Assembly: GCF_006265095.1 (NCBI RefSeq)
Contig: NZ_VCNK01000004.1
Span: forward strand, 310,001 to 374,000
From: Phaeobacter sp. B1627
GTDB taxonomy: Bacteria; Pseudomonadota; Alphaproteobacteria; Rhodobacterales; Rhodobacteraceae
Length of the DNA: 64,000 nt
Direction of reading: 5' to 3'
The translations under genes and the position numbers were made by a program. Shown here one piece after another: positions 17,907 to 26,883 of this stretch; position 1 is the first letter of the stretch, and each line of letters opens with the position of its first letter. Under the pieces are notes generated by a model. It made no database searches, was not told the DNA's origin, and worked only from the letters and a program-made list of their open reading frames with translations.

Positions 17907-18191
17907 CTACATCGCCCCCACATCATCGGGGATGTCGTAGAACGAGGGGTGGCGGTAGACTTTGCTTTCGGAGGGGTCAAACATCGGCCCCTTGGCCGAG
18001 GGCGACGAGGCCGTGATGGCCGCCGCTTCGACCACCCAGATCGACACCCCTTCGTTGCGGCGGGTATAGACATCACGGGCGTTGCGAATTGCCGTTTCGG
18101 CATCGGGCGCGTGCAGGCTGCCCATGTGGCGGTGGCTCATGCCGTGTTGACCACGGATGAAAATTTCCCAGAGGGGCCATTGGGTTGTCAT
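17907..18191 (-). CDS. paaB: phenylacetyl-CoA epoxidase subunit PaaB
   Basis: 94 residues, the small bridging subunit of the epoxidase. WPLWEIFIRGQHGMSHRHMGSLHA near the N-terminus and NARDVYTRRNEGVSIWVV in the middle are diagnostic. ATG 18191 is used; upstream in-frame codons show no family similarity. Gap to paaA is 45 bases and to paaC one base. Confidence 0.93.
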   Translation of the reverse strand: MTTQWPLWEIFIRGQHGMSHRHMGSLHAPDAETAIRNARDVYTRRNEGVSIWVVEAAAITASSPSAKGPMFDPSESKVYRHPSFYDIPDDVGAM

Positions 18192-18236
18192 GATCCTGTG
18201 TCCTCGGCAAGGGGTCAACAAAGGCAGAGAGGGCGA

Positions 18237-19229
18237 CTATTGCGCCGCCATCGCGCGGGCGCGTTTTTTCTCGGCATGGGCCATCAGACCCTCGCGGACC
18301 CAGGCGCCGTCGTCCCAGGCCTTGTTGCGTGCCGCCAGACGGTCGCTGTTGCAGGGGCCGTTGCCGCTGATCACCTCAAAGAACTCATCCCAATCGGGCT
18401 CGGTGAAGTCATAGCCGTCTTTTTCATCGTTCCACCGGAGGTCTTCATCGGGGACGCTGAGGCCGAGGTATTCCGCCTGCGGCACGGTCTGGTCGACAAA
18501 CTTCTGACGCAGCTCGTCGTTGGTGTTCATCTTGATCCGCCAGGCCATCGACTGTGCGGAATGGACGGAGTCCTTGTCGGAGGGACCAAACATCATCAGC
18601 GACGGATACCAGAACCGGTTCAGCGCATCCTGCGCCATCGCCCGCTGCGCGGCAGTGCCCCGCGCCATCTTCATCATGATGTCGAACCCCTGACGCTGAT
18701 GGAAACTCTCTTCCTTGCAGATGCGGATCATGGCGCGGGAATAGGGCCCGAAAGAGGTCCGCTGCAGCGGCACCTGGTTCATGATCGCAGCCCCATCGAC
18801 CAGCCATCCGACCGCGCCCATATCGGCCCATGTCAGCGTTGGATAGTTGAAGATGGAGGAGTATTTCATCCGCCCGTCCAGCAACATTTCCGTCATTTCG
18901 TCGCGCGAGATCCCCAGCGTTTCCGCCGCGCAGTACAGATATAGCCCGTGCCCCGCCTCATCCTGAACCTTTGCCAGCAGGATCGCCTTGCGTTCCAGTG
19001 TCGGCGCGCGGGTGATCCAGTTGCCTTCGGGCAGTTGGCCGACGATCTCGGAATGGGCGTGCTGGCCGATCTGGCGGATCAGGGTCTTGCGGTATCCCTC
19101 GGGCATCCAGTCCTTGGGTTCGATCTTTTCGCCGGCGTCGATCCGGTCCTGAAAGGCCCGCTCCTGGGCGCTCATCTCCTCCCGCGGGGTCACACCCTTG
19201 CCGGTCGATTTGACCATCTGCGCATACAT
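18237..19229 (-). CDS. paaA: phenylacetyl-CoA epoxidase catalytic subunit PaaA
   Basis: 330-residue diiron subunit that epoxidises the ring of phenylacetyl-CoA. Iron-ligand segments KVQDEAGHG near 87-95 and [15 protein letters not shown] near 172 provide the E...ExxH pairs. First gene of paaABCDE on the minus strand. The other pathway genes (paaG, paaZ, paaJ, paaK and so on) are not in the window, so they must be elsewhere. A 200-base region with a direct repeat separates it from the divergent GntR gene. Confidence 0.95.
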   Translation of the reverse strand: MYAQMVKSTGKGVTPREEMSAQERAFQDRIDAGEKIEPKDWMPEGYRKTLIRQIGQHAHSEIVGQLPEGNWITRAPTLERKAILLAKVQDEAGHGLYLYCAAETLGISRDEMTEMLLDGRMKYSSIFNYPTLTWADMGAVGWLVDGAAIMNQVPLQRTSFGPYSRAMIRICKEESFHQRQGFDIMMKMARGTAAQRAMAQDALNRFWYPSLMMFGPSDKDSVHSAQSMAWRIKMNTNDELRQKFVDQTVPQAEYLGLSVPDEDLRWNDEKDGYDFTEPDWDEFFEVISGNGPCNSDRLAARNKAWDDGAWVREGLMAHAEKKRARAMAAQ

Positions 19230-19325
19230 GGCTGGCTCCTCGCTGCTGGCAGGGCGCGCGCAGGGCGCTGTCGCAGGCCCCGCACACTGCCACTCTATTG
19301 CCTGCGCCGATTCGGCTCAAGAATA

Positions 19326-19364
19326 TTGTAACGAAAATATCCGCTTTGGATTTTTCTTGTAACG
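19326..19364. promoter_or_regulatory. direct repeat TTGTAACG in the paaA / gntR divergent region
   Basis: TTGTAACG occurs at 19326-19333 and 19357-19364 (three helical turns apart), flanking a small inverted repeat ATCC-GCTTT-GGAT (19339-19351). The surrounding 50 bases are AT-rich compared with the window, as expected for the paaA promoter. Candidate binding site for the divergent GntR regulator or another Paa regulator. Confidence 0.4.
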
Positions 19365-19476
19365 CAACCTGCCTCTAGCGCAACTTGCCTGTGGCCAAGC
19401 GCCCGCCGGCTGCCGTAAGCAGGCAGCAATGGCCACCGCAGCACATTTGCCGGGGCGACAGGAGGACAAGACGCGC

Positions 19477-20127
19477 ATGGCCGGGCAGACCGAAACGCTG
19501 ATCGCTGCGATCCTTGAGGACATCGATGCCGGACGTCTCGCTCCCGGGCAGGAAATCGACGAGGCGGCGCTGGCACATCGCCATGGGGTCTCGCGGACGC
19601 CCATCCGTGAGGCCTATATTCAACTGGAGGCCACCGGCCTGATCCGTCGTCTGCCGCGTAAGGGGGCGATCCTGTTCAAACCCGGCCTCGAAGAGTTCCT
19701 CGCCATTCAGGAGGTGCATGCGCGCCTCGAAGGGCAGGCCGCAGGGCTGGCGGCGCGACGTCTGTCACCAGAGCTGCGCGACCGGCTGGAGGCCTCCACC
19801 CTCGCCTGCGAAACCCACGCGGCCGAGAAGGGCGAGACAGATCCGGACGACTATTATCAGCTGAATCTGGTGTTTCACGAGACCGTCGCGCTGGGGGCGG
19901 CAAATGCATTCCTGCTGGAGATGATCAAGACCAACGCGAGAAAGCTGATGGCCTATTATCGCGCCCGCTATCGCTATCCCGGCGCGATCGCGCAATCGGC
20001 GCAGGACCACCGCCACATCGCCGATTTGATCATCGCCCATGACCGCGCCGGCGCCGAGGCGGCGATGGAGGCGCATATCCTTTTTGATCAGATCACTGTG
20101 ATGGATCTTCTAGCGGCGCTTGGCTAG
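19477..20127 (+). CDS. GntR-family transcriptional regulator (FCD domain)
   Basis: 216 residues from ATG 19477 (AGGAGG eleven bases upstream); ATG 19429 would add 16 residues. A winged HTH in residues 5-75 (LAHRHGVSRTPIREAYIQLEATGLI) is followed by an FCD ligand domain with the metal/ligand pattern D..N..FH (DDYYQLNLVFHE) and H residues near 170 and 195. Its stop TAG shares the sequence CTAG with the stop of the convergent amidotransferase. It could control paaABCDE (divergent) or the P450/ligase/amidotransferase group. Sequence alone does not decide, although a GTATAC site in the latter promoter fits an FCD regulator. Confidence 0.88.
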   Translation: MAGQTETLIAAILEDIDAGRLAPGQEIDEAALAHRHGVSRTPIREAYIQLEATGLIRRLPRKGAILFKPGLEEFLAIQEVHARLEGQAAGLAARRLSPELRDRLEASTLACETHAAEKGETDPDDYYQLNLVFHETVALGAANAFLLEMIKTNARKLMAYYRARYRYPGAIAQSAQDHRHIADLIIAHDRAGAEAAMEAHILFDQITVMDLLAALG

Positions 20128-20894
20128 GCGCAGCCTGGTCTGGCGGTTTTGACGGGGCTGGCTGTGGCGGCTGTTTTGGCCGCAGCGACCCTTCGCGCGC
20201 TGTCAAAGAACCGCGCAACTGCCTCGGCGAGGGCCGGTTGATCGGCATGATCGGTCAGGCTCGCGACCGCGCGGGCGTGGAGCTCAGGCCCCATCTTCCC
20301 GCGCAGCTCTTCCGTCAGCGCAACGATGAAATCATGCGTCATCTCAGGGTGGTGCTGTGTGGTGGCGATATGTGACCCGAGCGTGAACCCGCTGTTGATC
20401 CCGCTGCATGTCATCAGCGGGTGGGCCCCGTCCGGCAGCCTGCTCACATATTCCACATGAGATCCGTAAATCCCGACGACCGGCGCGACATCCGCAGCCC
20501 AATCCGGGCGCGCCACGAGGTGATTCCATGTCAGCCCGTGCACCCAGCCGCCGGGCACATGCTCCACCGCGCCGCCGAGGGCCAGCGCAATGGCCTGATG
20601 GCCGAAACAGGCCCCGAACAGCGGCATCCGCTCCGCATGCATGTGCCGGATCAACTGCAAAAGCCGGTCGATCCAGGGCGCGCCCGACCGGGTGGAGGCG
20701 GGGCTCCCGGTGATGATCGCACCATCGTACGCCGTGATATCTGAAGGGAAAATTCCGTCCTTCACCGGGTACACAACACAGCTCCCCTGCGGGCGGGCCA
20801 GATGAATGAGGCGTGTGAACTTCTCGCCATCCAGAGGGTGGCGATGCGCAAATTCGCTCTCATCCGTGTTGGTCATCAGGATCGCAATGCGCAT
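20124..20894 (-). CDS. class I glutamine amidotransferase (gamma-glutamyl hydrolase-like)
   Basis: 256 residues. Nucleophile Cys in FGACFGHQAIALALGG near residue 95 and His in TTQHHPEM near 180 of a GATase1 fold. Standalone proteins of this kind hydrolyse or transfer gamma-glutamyl amides (PuuD, TdnT types). ATG 20894 has GGAAAGG upstream. It is divergent from the P450 gene with only 73 bases between, and a glutamine-synthetase-like ligase follows the P450, so ligase and hydrolase probably make and break the same gamma-glutamyl adduct. That coupling is inferred from context. Confidence 0.8.
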   Translation of the reverse strand: MRIAILMTNTDESEFAHRHPLDGEKFTRLIHLARPQGSCVVYPVKDGIFPSDITAYDGAIITGSPASTRSGAPWIDRLLQLIRHMHAERMPLFGACFGHQAIALALGGAVEHVPGGWVHGLTWNHLVARPDWAADVAPVVGIYGSHVEYVSRLPDGAHPLMTCSGINSGFTLGSHIATTQHHPEMTHDFIVALTEELRGKMGPELHARAVASLTDHADQPALAEAVARFFDSARRVAAAKTAATASPVKTARPGCA

Positions 20895-20910
20895 ATTCGG
20901 CCTTTCCATG

Positions 20911-20940
20911 TGTATAATTAACGTGCTTACTAGTATACAT
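20911..20940. promoter_or_regulatory. inverted repeat in the amidotransferase / P450 divergent promoter
   Basis: TGTATA (20911-20916) and TATACA (20934-20939) are inverted copies 17 bases apart. The right one lies within TAGTATACAT, a GTATAC-centred palindrome of the kind bound by many FCD-GntR regulators. Its location between two divergent genes next to an FCD-GntR gene makes it a good operator candidate. Confidence 0.5.
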
Positions 20941-20967
20941 TCGCCGCGTAGCAAAGGAAGCCCCGCC

Positions 20968-22227
20968 ATGACGATCTGGACTCCAAACGACGATGGCCAT
21001 GCGGATCTGTCCAGCCATGACACCTTTGCCGGGGGCGCGCCTCACAACACCTTTGCCCGGCTGCGGCGCGAGGATCCGCTATATTGGACAGAGTATCGCG
21101 ATGGGCAGAATTTCTGGTCGGTGACGCGCTATGACGACATCACCCTGATGAACGGGAACACCGAGGTGTTTTCCTCCGCCCAGGGCATCCGGATGGAGGA
21201 TCAGACCTATGAGGAATACCTTGCCCGGCGCACGTTTCAGGAAACCGACCCGCCGGAGCATTCCCAGGTCCGCATGAAATTGCTGAAGGCCTTCTCCAGG
21301 ACCACGATGGCGCAATACGAACAGGATATCCGCGATCTCTGCGCCGAGATCCTCGACCCGGTGCTGGAGAAAGGCACCTTTGACGCCACCAAGGAGATCG
21401 CCCGGCAATTGCCGATGCGGATGTTGGGACGGGTGGTCGGGCTACCCGATGCGGACCTGCCGTGGCTGGTGGAAAAGGGCGATGCGCTGATCGCCAATAC
21501 GGACCCGGATTTCACCGCGCATGTGCTCGACAAGATGGACACGGATGAATTCCGCATGATGCCCTTCAATTCCCCCGCCGGCGCAGAGCTCTATGTCTAT
21601 GCGAAGGATCTGATGCGGGAGAAAGACCGCAAGGGCGACACGGCGGGCGTGTTGAACATGATCCTGCGGCCCGCGCGGGACGGCTCCACCATCACCGAGA
21701 CCGAGTTTCGCAATTTCTTCTGCCTGCTGGTGGCGGCGGGCAATGATACCACCCGATACTCCATTGCGGCGGGCCTGCAAGCGATGTGCCATCAACCGGA
21801 ACTGCTGGCGCAGATGCAGGCTGGCGGCGCGGTCTGGGACACGGCCGCGGATGAAATCATCCGCTGGGCCACGCCTGCGCTCTATTTCAGGCGCACCGCC
21901 ACGCAGGACGTGGAGATGCACGGCAAGACCATCCGGAAGGGCGACAAGGTGCTCTATTGGTTCATTTCCGCCAATCGTGACGACAGTTATTTCACAGATC
22001 CGTTTCGCGTCGACCTGATGCGCAACCCGAACCGTCACCTGTCGTTTGGTCAGTTCGGCCCCCATGTCTGTCTCGGCATGTGGCTGGCGCGGCTGGAGGT
22101 GACAGTCCTGTTTCAGGAACTGGCCAAACGCATCCGCCATATCGAGCCCGCAGGGCCGCATAAATTCCTGCGGTCGAATTTTGTCGGGGGCATCAAGGAA
22201 TTGCCGGTGCGGGTCGAGGCGGCCTAG
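20968..22227 (+). CDS. cytochrome P450
   Basis: 419-residue soluble bacterial P450. I-helix AAGNDTTR near 250, ExxR in DEIIRWATP near 295, and the heme-Cys loop FGQFGPHVCLG near 360. The loop has one residue more than the common FGxGxHxCxG and resembles that of actinobacterial CYP124/125/142 proteins as I recall them. AAAGGAAG precedes ATG 20968. No ferredoxin or reductase gene is adjacent, so electrons come from elsewhere. Followed 89 bases later by the glutamine-synthetase-like gene on the same strand. Likely hydroxylates or N-dealkylates a substrate handled by that ligase. Confidence 0.92.
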   Translation: MTIWTPNDDGHADLSSHDTFAGGAPHNTFARLRREDPLYWTEYRDGQNFWSVTRYDDITLMNGNTEVFSSAQGIRMEDQTYEEYLARRTFQETDPPEHSQVRMKLLKAFSRTTMAQYEQDIRDLCAEILDPVLEKGTFDATKEIARQLPMRMLGRVVGLPDADLPWLVEKGDALIANTDPDFTAHVLDKMDTDEFRMMPFNSPAGAELYVYAKDLMREKDRKGDTAGVLNMILRPARDGSTITETEFRNFFCLLVAAGNDTTRYSIAAGLQAMCHQPELLAQMQAGGAVWDTAADEIIRWATPALYFRRTATQDVEMHGKTIRKGDKVLYWFISANRDDSYFTDPFRVDLMRNPNRHLSFGQFGPHVCLGMWLARLEVTVLFQELAKRIRHIEPAGPHKFLRSNFVGGIKELPVRVEAA

Positions 22228-22316
22228 GCTGGATTGAGAAGGCTCGCCCGGGGCGCACGTCTTTCCGGGGGGGGCAGGGCAGCTGGAGCGATCCGCACAA
22301 CAGGAAAGGACATTTG

Positions 22317-23606
22317 ATGAAAACCCGCCTGCGCGCGCTTTTTTGCGATCATCTCAGTATCATGCGGGGCAAATATCTGCCCCATTCCAAGATCGGTGAC
22401 GATGGCACCCGGTTCTGCCGCTCGGTTTTCGGCACCCACTACGACCGGGATCTGCTGAATGCGCCGGGGGCCATGGTGAAGCAGGGGTTGCCCGACATGG
22501 AGCTGCGCTGGCGTCATGACGATATCCGCGACAGTTGGCATGCCTCGACCAAGATTGTGCTGGGCGACCTCTATGACGATGCAGGCGCTGCGCTCAGCCT
22601 CTGCCCGCGCGGCGCCCTGAAGCGGGCCGTGGCGCAATGGCAGGCGCGCGGTCTGACCCCGAAGGTCGGGATCGAACTCGAAGCCTATGCGCTGCAACCC
22701 GATGACTACGGGCGGCTGGTCCCCTATGATGCGCCGGGCGGCGTGGTCTATGGCACCGGTCCCTTTGCGGACCCGTTGCGGTTCAATGACCGGATCTGGG
22801 CGATGGCGGATGAAATGGGCTTTGCGCTCGATATGATCACCGCAGAGTTCGACAGCCCGCAATTCGAATACACGCTGACCTTTGATGACGCGGTCAAGGC
22901 GGTGGATGATATTGTCCTGTTCCGGCTGATGGCGCGGGAGGTTGCGCTGGAATATGGCATCGTGCTGACCTTCATGCCGAAACCGGTGGCCCAGGGGGGC
23001 GGCTCGGGCATGCATGTCAATCTCTCCTTCAGCGACGAGCGGGGCGGCAATGCGCTGTCCTGTGGCCCGCGCGGCGGCCCCGAGCATATGAATGATCTCG
23101 CGCGGGGCTGTCTGGCGGGCTTCCTTCATCACCACAAAGGGCTGGCGGGGCTGATTGCCCCCACGGCGAACAGCTACATGCGCCTGCAGCCCGGCAGCCT
23201 GTCGGGGTTCTGGCAGAATTGGGGCGGTGATCATCGCAACGTCACCACCCGGATCAGTTCCGAAGGCGGTGCCAAGGCGCGGCTGGAACATCGGACGGCG
23301 GATGCCTCCTCCAATCCCTATACCACCGTAGCAGCGCTGTTGCAGGCGGCGCGGCTTGGCGTGGAGCTGGGCTATGATCTGCCACCGATGGAGACCGGCG
23401 ACGGATTTGACCGCACGGATACCCGCGAAAGCACCGCGATGACGCTGAAGGGGGCAGTGGCCGACCTGCAGAAGGACATTGCCCTGACGCAGGCGCTGGG
23501 GGCCGAGCTGGCGGACAACCATATCTTCATGAAGCAGAAAGAGGTGCGCAAGACCCGCGATCTCGAAGGGGACGCCCTGCGGGATTTCTACGTGCATTTC
23601 CTCTGA
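22317..23606 (+). CDS. glutamine synthetase-like gamma-glutamylamide ligase
   Basis: 429 residues with a GS catalytic domain: IELEAYAL near 120, GMHVNLSFSDERGG near 225 (MHxN ATP/glutamate segment), NSYMRLQPGS near 282, and RISSEGGAKARLEHRTADASSNPY near 310-333 (the ExRxxD/ASNPY end of GS-like enzymes). The N-terminal beta-grasp region is divergent. Such proteins (PuuA, IpuC, TdnQ types) ligate glutamate to amines rather than to ammonia. AGGAAAGGA precedes ATG 22317. The substrate amine is unknown; the flanking P450 and amidotransferase suggest an oxidative amine catabolic route. Confidence 0.85.
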   Translation: MKTRLRALFCDHLSIMRGKYLPHSKIGDDGTRFCRSVFGTHYDRDLLNAPGAMVKQGLPDMELRWRHDDIRDSWHASTKIVLGDLYDDAGAALSLCPRGALKRAVAQWQARGLTPKVGIELEAYALQPDDYGRLVPYDAPGGVVYGTGPFADPLRFNDRIWAMADEMGFALDMITAEFDSPQFEYTLTFDDAVKAVDDIVLFRLMAREVALEYGIVLTFMPKPVAQGGGSGMHVNLSFSDERGGNALSCGPRGGPEHMNDLARGCLAGFLHHHKGLAGLIAPTANSYMRLQPGSLSGFWQNWGGDHRNVTTRISSEGGAKARLEHRTADASSNPYTTVAALLQAARLGVELGYDLPPMETGDGFDRTDTRESTAMTLKGAVADLQKDIALTQALGAELADNHIFMKQKEVRKTRDLEGDALRDFYVHFL

Positions 23607-23720
23607 GGTCTGGGTGTGAACTTGGCGTGAACTGGGCGCGCACCAGCGCTGCGGGCTTGCATCCGGCGGTCGGGGCGCGTCAAACTGGGGCCAGATTCAT
23701 TCCGGGGGAAGATCCAGACC

Positions 23721-24503
23721 ATGTCTGACACAGACACAGACACAGGCGCAGCCACCGAGCCAGAGACCGGCGTTCACGCGGCGAAGTCTGACCCGTCCGG
23801 GGGCGAGGCATCCGGCGCCCGGGTGGCGGCCGTCTGTCTCGGGGTCAAAGTCCCGGCTTCTGATTTTTTGACCGAGACCCGGATCGAGCGGATCAATGCC
23901 GCCCGATATGAGGGACAGGAGATCGCGGGGGCGCTCCATGTTGTGCGCGAAACAGACAGGGTGCTGGAAGTCGGGGCCGGGCTGGGGGTGGTGGGCGCGG
24001 TCATCGCGCTGAATGCCCGGCCGCAAAAACTGTTGTCGTTCGAGGCCAATCCGGAGCTGATACCGGTCATCACGGCGTTGCACGAAATGAACGGGCTGGT
24101 GGGGCGGATTGAGGTGCGCAATCAGGTGTTGTGGGCCGGGGCGGACCGACCGGACACGCTGGCCTTCCATCTCCGCACCAGCTTTCTCGGCTCGTCGGTG
24201 CTGAATGAAGGAGGGCGCCCGTCGCGGGTTGTGCAGGTCCCGACGGCGGATCTGGCCGAAGTGATCGATGGGTTTCAGCCCACGGTCCTTGTGATGGATA
24301 TCGAAGGCGGGGAGTTGGCGCTGCTGGACGCCATGGATCTCAGCTCTTTTCGCGCGATCGTCATGGAGTTCCATCCCGACGCCTATGAGGTGGCGGGCAT
24401 GCGCCGATGCAAGGCAATCCTGCGAAAGGCGGGGTTTGCGAAGGTCGAAAAAGTGTCGACCCGGACCGTCTGGACCTGCGTTCGTGAGGATGCGGAGGGC
24501 TAG
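23721..24503 (+). CDS. FkbM-family SAM-dependent methyltransferase
   Basis: 260 residues. SAM motif I VLEVGAGLGVVG near 80-91 and acidic SFEANPE near 107. The FkbM hallmarks VLVMDIEGGELALLDAMDL near 193 and IVMEFHP near 217 are clear. A Thr/Asp-rich low-complexity N-terminus (DTDTDTGAATE) precedes the domain. It probably O-methylates a sugar or small molecule; nothing adjacent names the target. It lies 114 bases after the ligase gene, possibly separately transcribed. Confidence 0.85.
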   Translation: MSDTDTDTGAATEPETGVHAAKSDPSGGEASGARVAAVCLGVKVPASDFLTETRIERINAARYEGQEIAGALHVVRETDRVLEVGAGLGVVGAVIALNARPQKLLSFEANPELIPVITALHEMNGLVGRIEVRNQVLWAGADRPDTLAFHLRTSFLGSSVLNEGGRPSRVVQVPTADLAEVIDGFQPTVLVMDIEGGELALLDAMDLSSFRAIVMEFHPDAYEVAGMRRCKAILRKAGFAKVEKVSTRTVWTCVREDAEG

Positions 24504-24546
24504 TCTCAAGCGGAACCGCGCCGCGCCAGCGGCGCCACCGAAGGGA

Positions 24547-24617
24547 GCGGGCCCGAAGCCTTCGGCTTCGGGCCCGCCATGGTATCTGGTAGCAGCCAAT
24601 CCAGAAGGATTGGCTGC
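24547..24617. terminator. two perfect hairpins between convergent genes (element F)
   Basis: A 14-base perfect stem GCGGGCCCGAAGCC / GGCTTCGGGCCCGC with TTC loop (24547-24577) and an 11-base perfect stem GCAGCCAATCC / GGATTGGCTGC with AGAA loop (24592-24617). It fills the gap between the convergent methyltransferase and aminotransferase genes, so it can act in both directions. The GGGAGC at its left edge recalls the head of the multi-hairpin elements, but the GTTGGGCC core is missing. Confidence 0.65.
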
Positions 24618-24637
24618 GGTCGCACCCCGGAGGACCG

Positions 24638-25993
24638 TCAGCTCACCGCCGCGAGGCCGGCCGCAAGTGCCGAGAGGATCTGGTCTACATCAGCCTCCGT
24701 CACGACCAGCGGTGGCGACAGGATGATATTGGGCCCAGAAACCCGCACCATTGCCCCGTTTTGATAGGCGACCTCCTGAATGGTGTTGGCGGTCTTCTTG
24801 TCGATCGGCGCCTTGCTCTCCTGGTCGCTGACCAGTTCCACTGCGGACATCAGCCCATGTCCGCCACGCACGTCTCCGATGAGGGCATGGCGCGCCTTGA
24901 GGGCCAGAAGCCCTGCATGGACCTGCGCCCCCCGTGCGGCTGCGTTGGTGGCGACATCCAGCCGTTTGGTTTCCGCCAGACAGGCCAGAGCGGCCGCCGC
25001 GCCCACCGGATGGCCGGAGTAGGTGTAGCCATGTCCGATTGCCGCCTTGCCGCTTTGGTCCTGTTCGAACGTGTCCACCAGCCGTTCCGAGATCATCACC
25101 GCGCCAAAAGGGAAATACCCGTTGGTGATCGCCTTGGCCGTGCACATCAGGTCGGGCTGGACGCCCCAATGCCGCGACCCGGTCCAGGATCCACAGCGGC
25201 CGAATGCGGTGATCACCTCGTCGGCGATCAGCAGAATGCCGTGCCTGCTGCAAATTTCGGCCACACCGGGCATGAAGCTCTCGTGCGGGGGGATCACGCC
25301 GCCCGCCCCGAGGATGGGCTCCATGATGAAGGCGGCGATGGTGCCCGCGCCCTGAAACGCGATCTCGTCTTCCAATGCGGCAAGACAGAGCTGAGCGAGA
25401 CGCTCCGGGTCGGTCTCATTGAACGGGTTGCGGTAGGTGTAGGGGGCCGGAATATGGTGGCAGCCGGGCAACAAGGGTTCGTAGGCCGTGCGGAAATTGG
25501 CGTTCCCGTTCACCGACGCGCCTCCGAAATGAGTGCCGTGATAGCCTTTCTTGAGGCTCAGGTATTTCACCCGGCCAGGCTCGCCGCGCACCTTGTGATA
25601 CTGGCGGGCCAGACGCAGGGCGGTCTCGACCGAATCTGAACCGCCCGAGGTAAAGAAGGCGCGCGACAGACCGTCGGGGGCAAAAAAGTCCCGCAACTCC
25701 TCGGCGAGCTGGATCACCTGATCGTTGGTGGTGCCGCGAAAGATCGAATAGTAGGGCAGCCTGTCCAGTTGCGCGGCAATCGCATCCTTCACCGGCTGGC
25801 AGGAAAACCCGAGGTTGACGTTCCAGAGACCGCCCACCGCGTCCACCACCTCATGGCCGTCCACATCCGTGATCCGCACGCCCGAAGCGCCGGTGATGAT
25901 GGTCGGAGGGTGGGCGAGGCTGTCGCCGGGATGGGCCATCGGATGCCACAGGCTCCGGGCGTTGTGCTCTTTCAGGAAGTTGGCGTCTTTCAT
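24638..25993 (-). CDS. class III aminotransferase (omega-amino acid:pyruvate type)
   Basis: 451 residues, PLP fold type I. FFTSGGSDSVETALRLARQY near 115 (PLP phosphate site), YHGTHFGGASVNG near 150, LIADEVITAFGR near 245 (PLP ring Asp), and the Schiff-base Lys in CTAKAITNGYFPFGAV near 275. It resembles aspartate aminotransferase family proteins acting on beta-alanine, taurine, GABA or diamines. It is followed by an IclR gene on the same strand side and a divergent carboxylate transporter and aldehyde dehydrogenase. That suggests it deaminates a substrate whose aldehyde is then oxidised. Confidence 0.88.
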   Translation of the reverse strand: MKDANFLKEHNARSLWHPMAHPGDSLAHPPTIITGASGVRITDVDGHEVVDAVGGLWNVNLGFSCQPVKDAIAAQLDRLPYYSIFRGTTNDQVIQLAEELRDFFAPDGLSRAFFTSGGSDSVETALRLARQYHKVRGEPGRVKYLSLKKGYHGTHFGGASVNGNANFRTAYEPLLPGCHHIPAPYTYRNPFNETDPERLAQLCLAALEDEIAFQGAGTIAAFIMEPILGAGGVIPPHESFMPGVAEICSRHGILLIADEVITAFGRCGSWTGSRHWGVQPDLMCTAKAITNGYFPFGAVMISERLVDTFEQDQSGKAAIGHGYTYSGHPVGAAAALACLAETKRLDVATNAAARGAQVHAGLLALKARHALIGDVRGGHGLMSAVELVSDQESKAPIDKKTANTIQEVAYQNGAMVRVSGPNIILSPPLVVTEADVDQILSALAAGLAAVS

Positions 25994-26029
25994 GGAAGCG
26001 GGCTCCTTTTTCGCGGCATGGCGCGGCAG

Positions 26030-26809
26030 TCAGGCCGCGGGAACGGTGGGAAAATCCGGCGGGCAGACACCGCCGATGCGTTGGGTGAGGGCCAGCCCGG
26101 CCGCATGCAGGGCCTGGGGGATGGCGCGCCGCTGTGCCGCACTCATGCGCGAGCTGGGCGCCGCCACGGCCAGCGCGCCCAGGACGGCACGGTCCGGCCC
26201 GAAGATCGGCACCGCATGGGAATGCACTTCCGCCTCAAAGCCGCCGACCGATTGCGCGATGCCAGCGCGTTGCACCTCGGTGATCTGGGCGCGCACCACT
26301 TCCGGGTCGGTCTGTGTCTGCGGCGTGCGGGCCTCCAGCGGCCGGGCCAGAACCGCCTCGACAAATCCCGCCTCGGCAAACCCGAGCACCGCCAGGCCCG
26401 AAGCCGTGCCGTGAAACGTCAGCACTTCGGCGTCTTCCATCATCACTTTCGTTGCATGCTGCGGCGCATAGGCATGCGACAGCGACGCCAGCTGATCGCC
26501 CTGCAACAGCGACAAATGGGTGGTTTCCCCGGTGACCTCCGACAGCTCGCGCAGGACCCGGCGCGAGGCAGACAGAATCGGAACGCTCGCCTCCCGCAGG
26601 GCCGCCAGCCGCAGGACCTGCGGCCCGAGGCGATAGGACCGGGCCGCTTCGATCTGTTCGACGAATCCCTGTTCCTGCAGCTCCCCCATCAGCCGGTAGA
26701 CGGTCGCCTTGTTCAGACCAGACAGGCGCGTCAGGTCGCTCAAACCGATCTCAAGCCGACCATGATTGAAATGGGTGAGCAAACTCAGTGCTTTGGAGAC
26801 AGTGCCCAT
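26030..26809 (-). CDS. IclR-family transcriptional regulator
   Basis: About 259 residues. N-terminal winged HTH (LSDLTRLSGLNKATVYRLMGELQEQGFVE near 23-51), then an IclR effector domain (about 70-250) with GETTHLSLLQGD near 95 and HSHAVPIFGPDRAVLGALAVAAP near 195-217. ATG 26809 has AGGA six bases upstream; GTG 26857 would add 16 residues without a ribosome-binding site. It is divergent from tctC with two palindromes in between, which suggests control of the transporter-dehydrogenase operon by the transported carboxylate. Confidence 0.88.
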   Translation of the reverse strand: MGTVSKALSLLTHFNHGRLEIGLSDLTRLSGLNKATVYRLMGELQEQGFVEQIEAARSYRLGPQVLRLAALREASVPILSASRRVLRELSEVTGETTHLSLLQGDQLASLSHAYAPQHATKVMMEDAEVLTFHGTASGLAVLGFAEAGFVEAVLARPLEARTPQTQTDPEVVRAQITEVQRAGIAQSVGGFEAEVHSHAVPIFGPDRAVLGALAVAAPSSRMSAAQRRAIPQALHAAGLALTQRIGGVCPPDFPTVPAA

Positions 26810-26883
26810 CGGTTGTCCTGATACCGTTTTGCCAGAATTCTCAGCCCGCCGGATCACGGGTGTCCCGGGTGGCTCTATTTTTG

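Noticed and set aside
24547-24617. Full member of the multi-hairpin family (element F)
   Set aside because: It has two perfect hairpins and a GGGAGC but no GTTGGGCC core and no recognisable head at the right spacing, so I only list it as a probable terminator.
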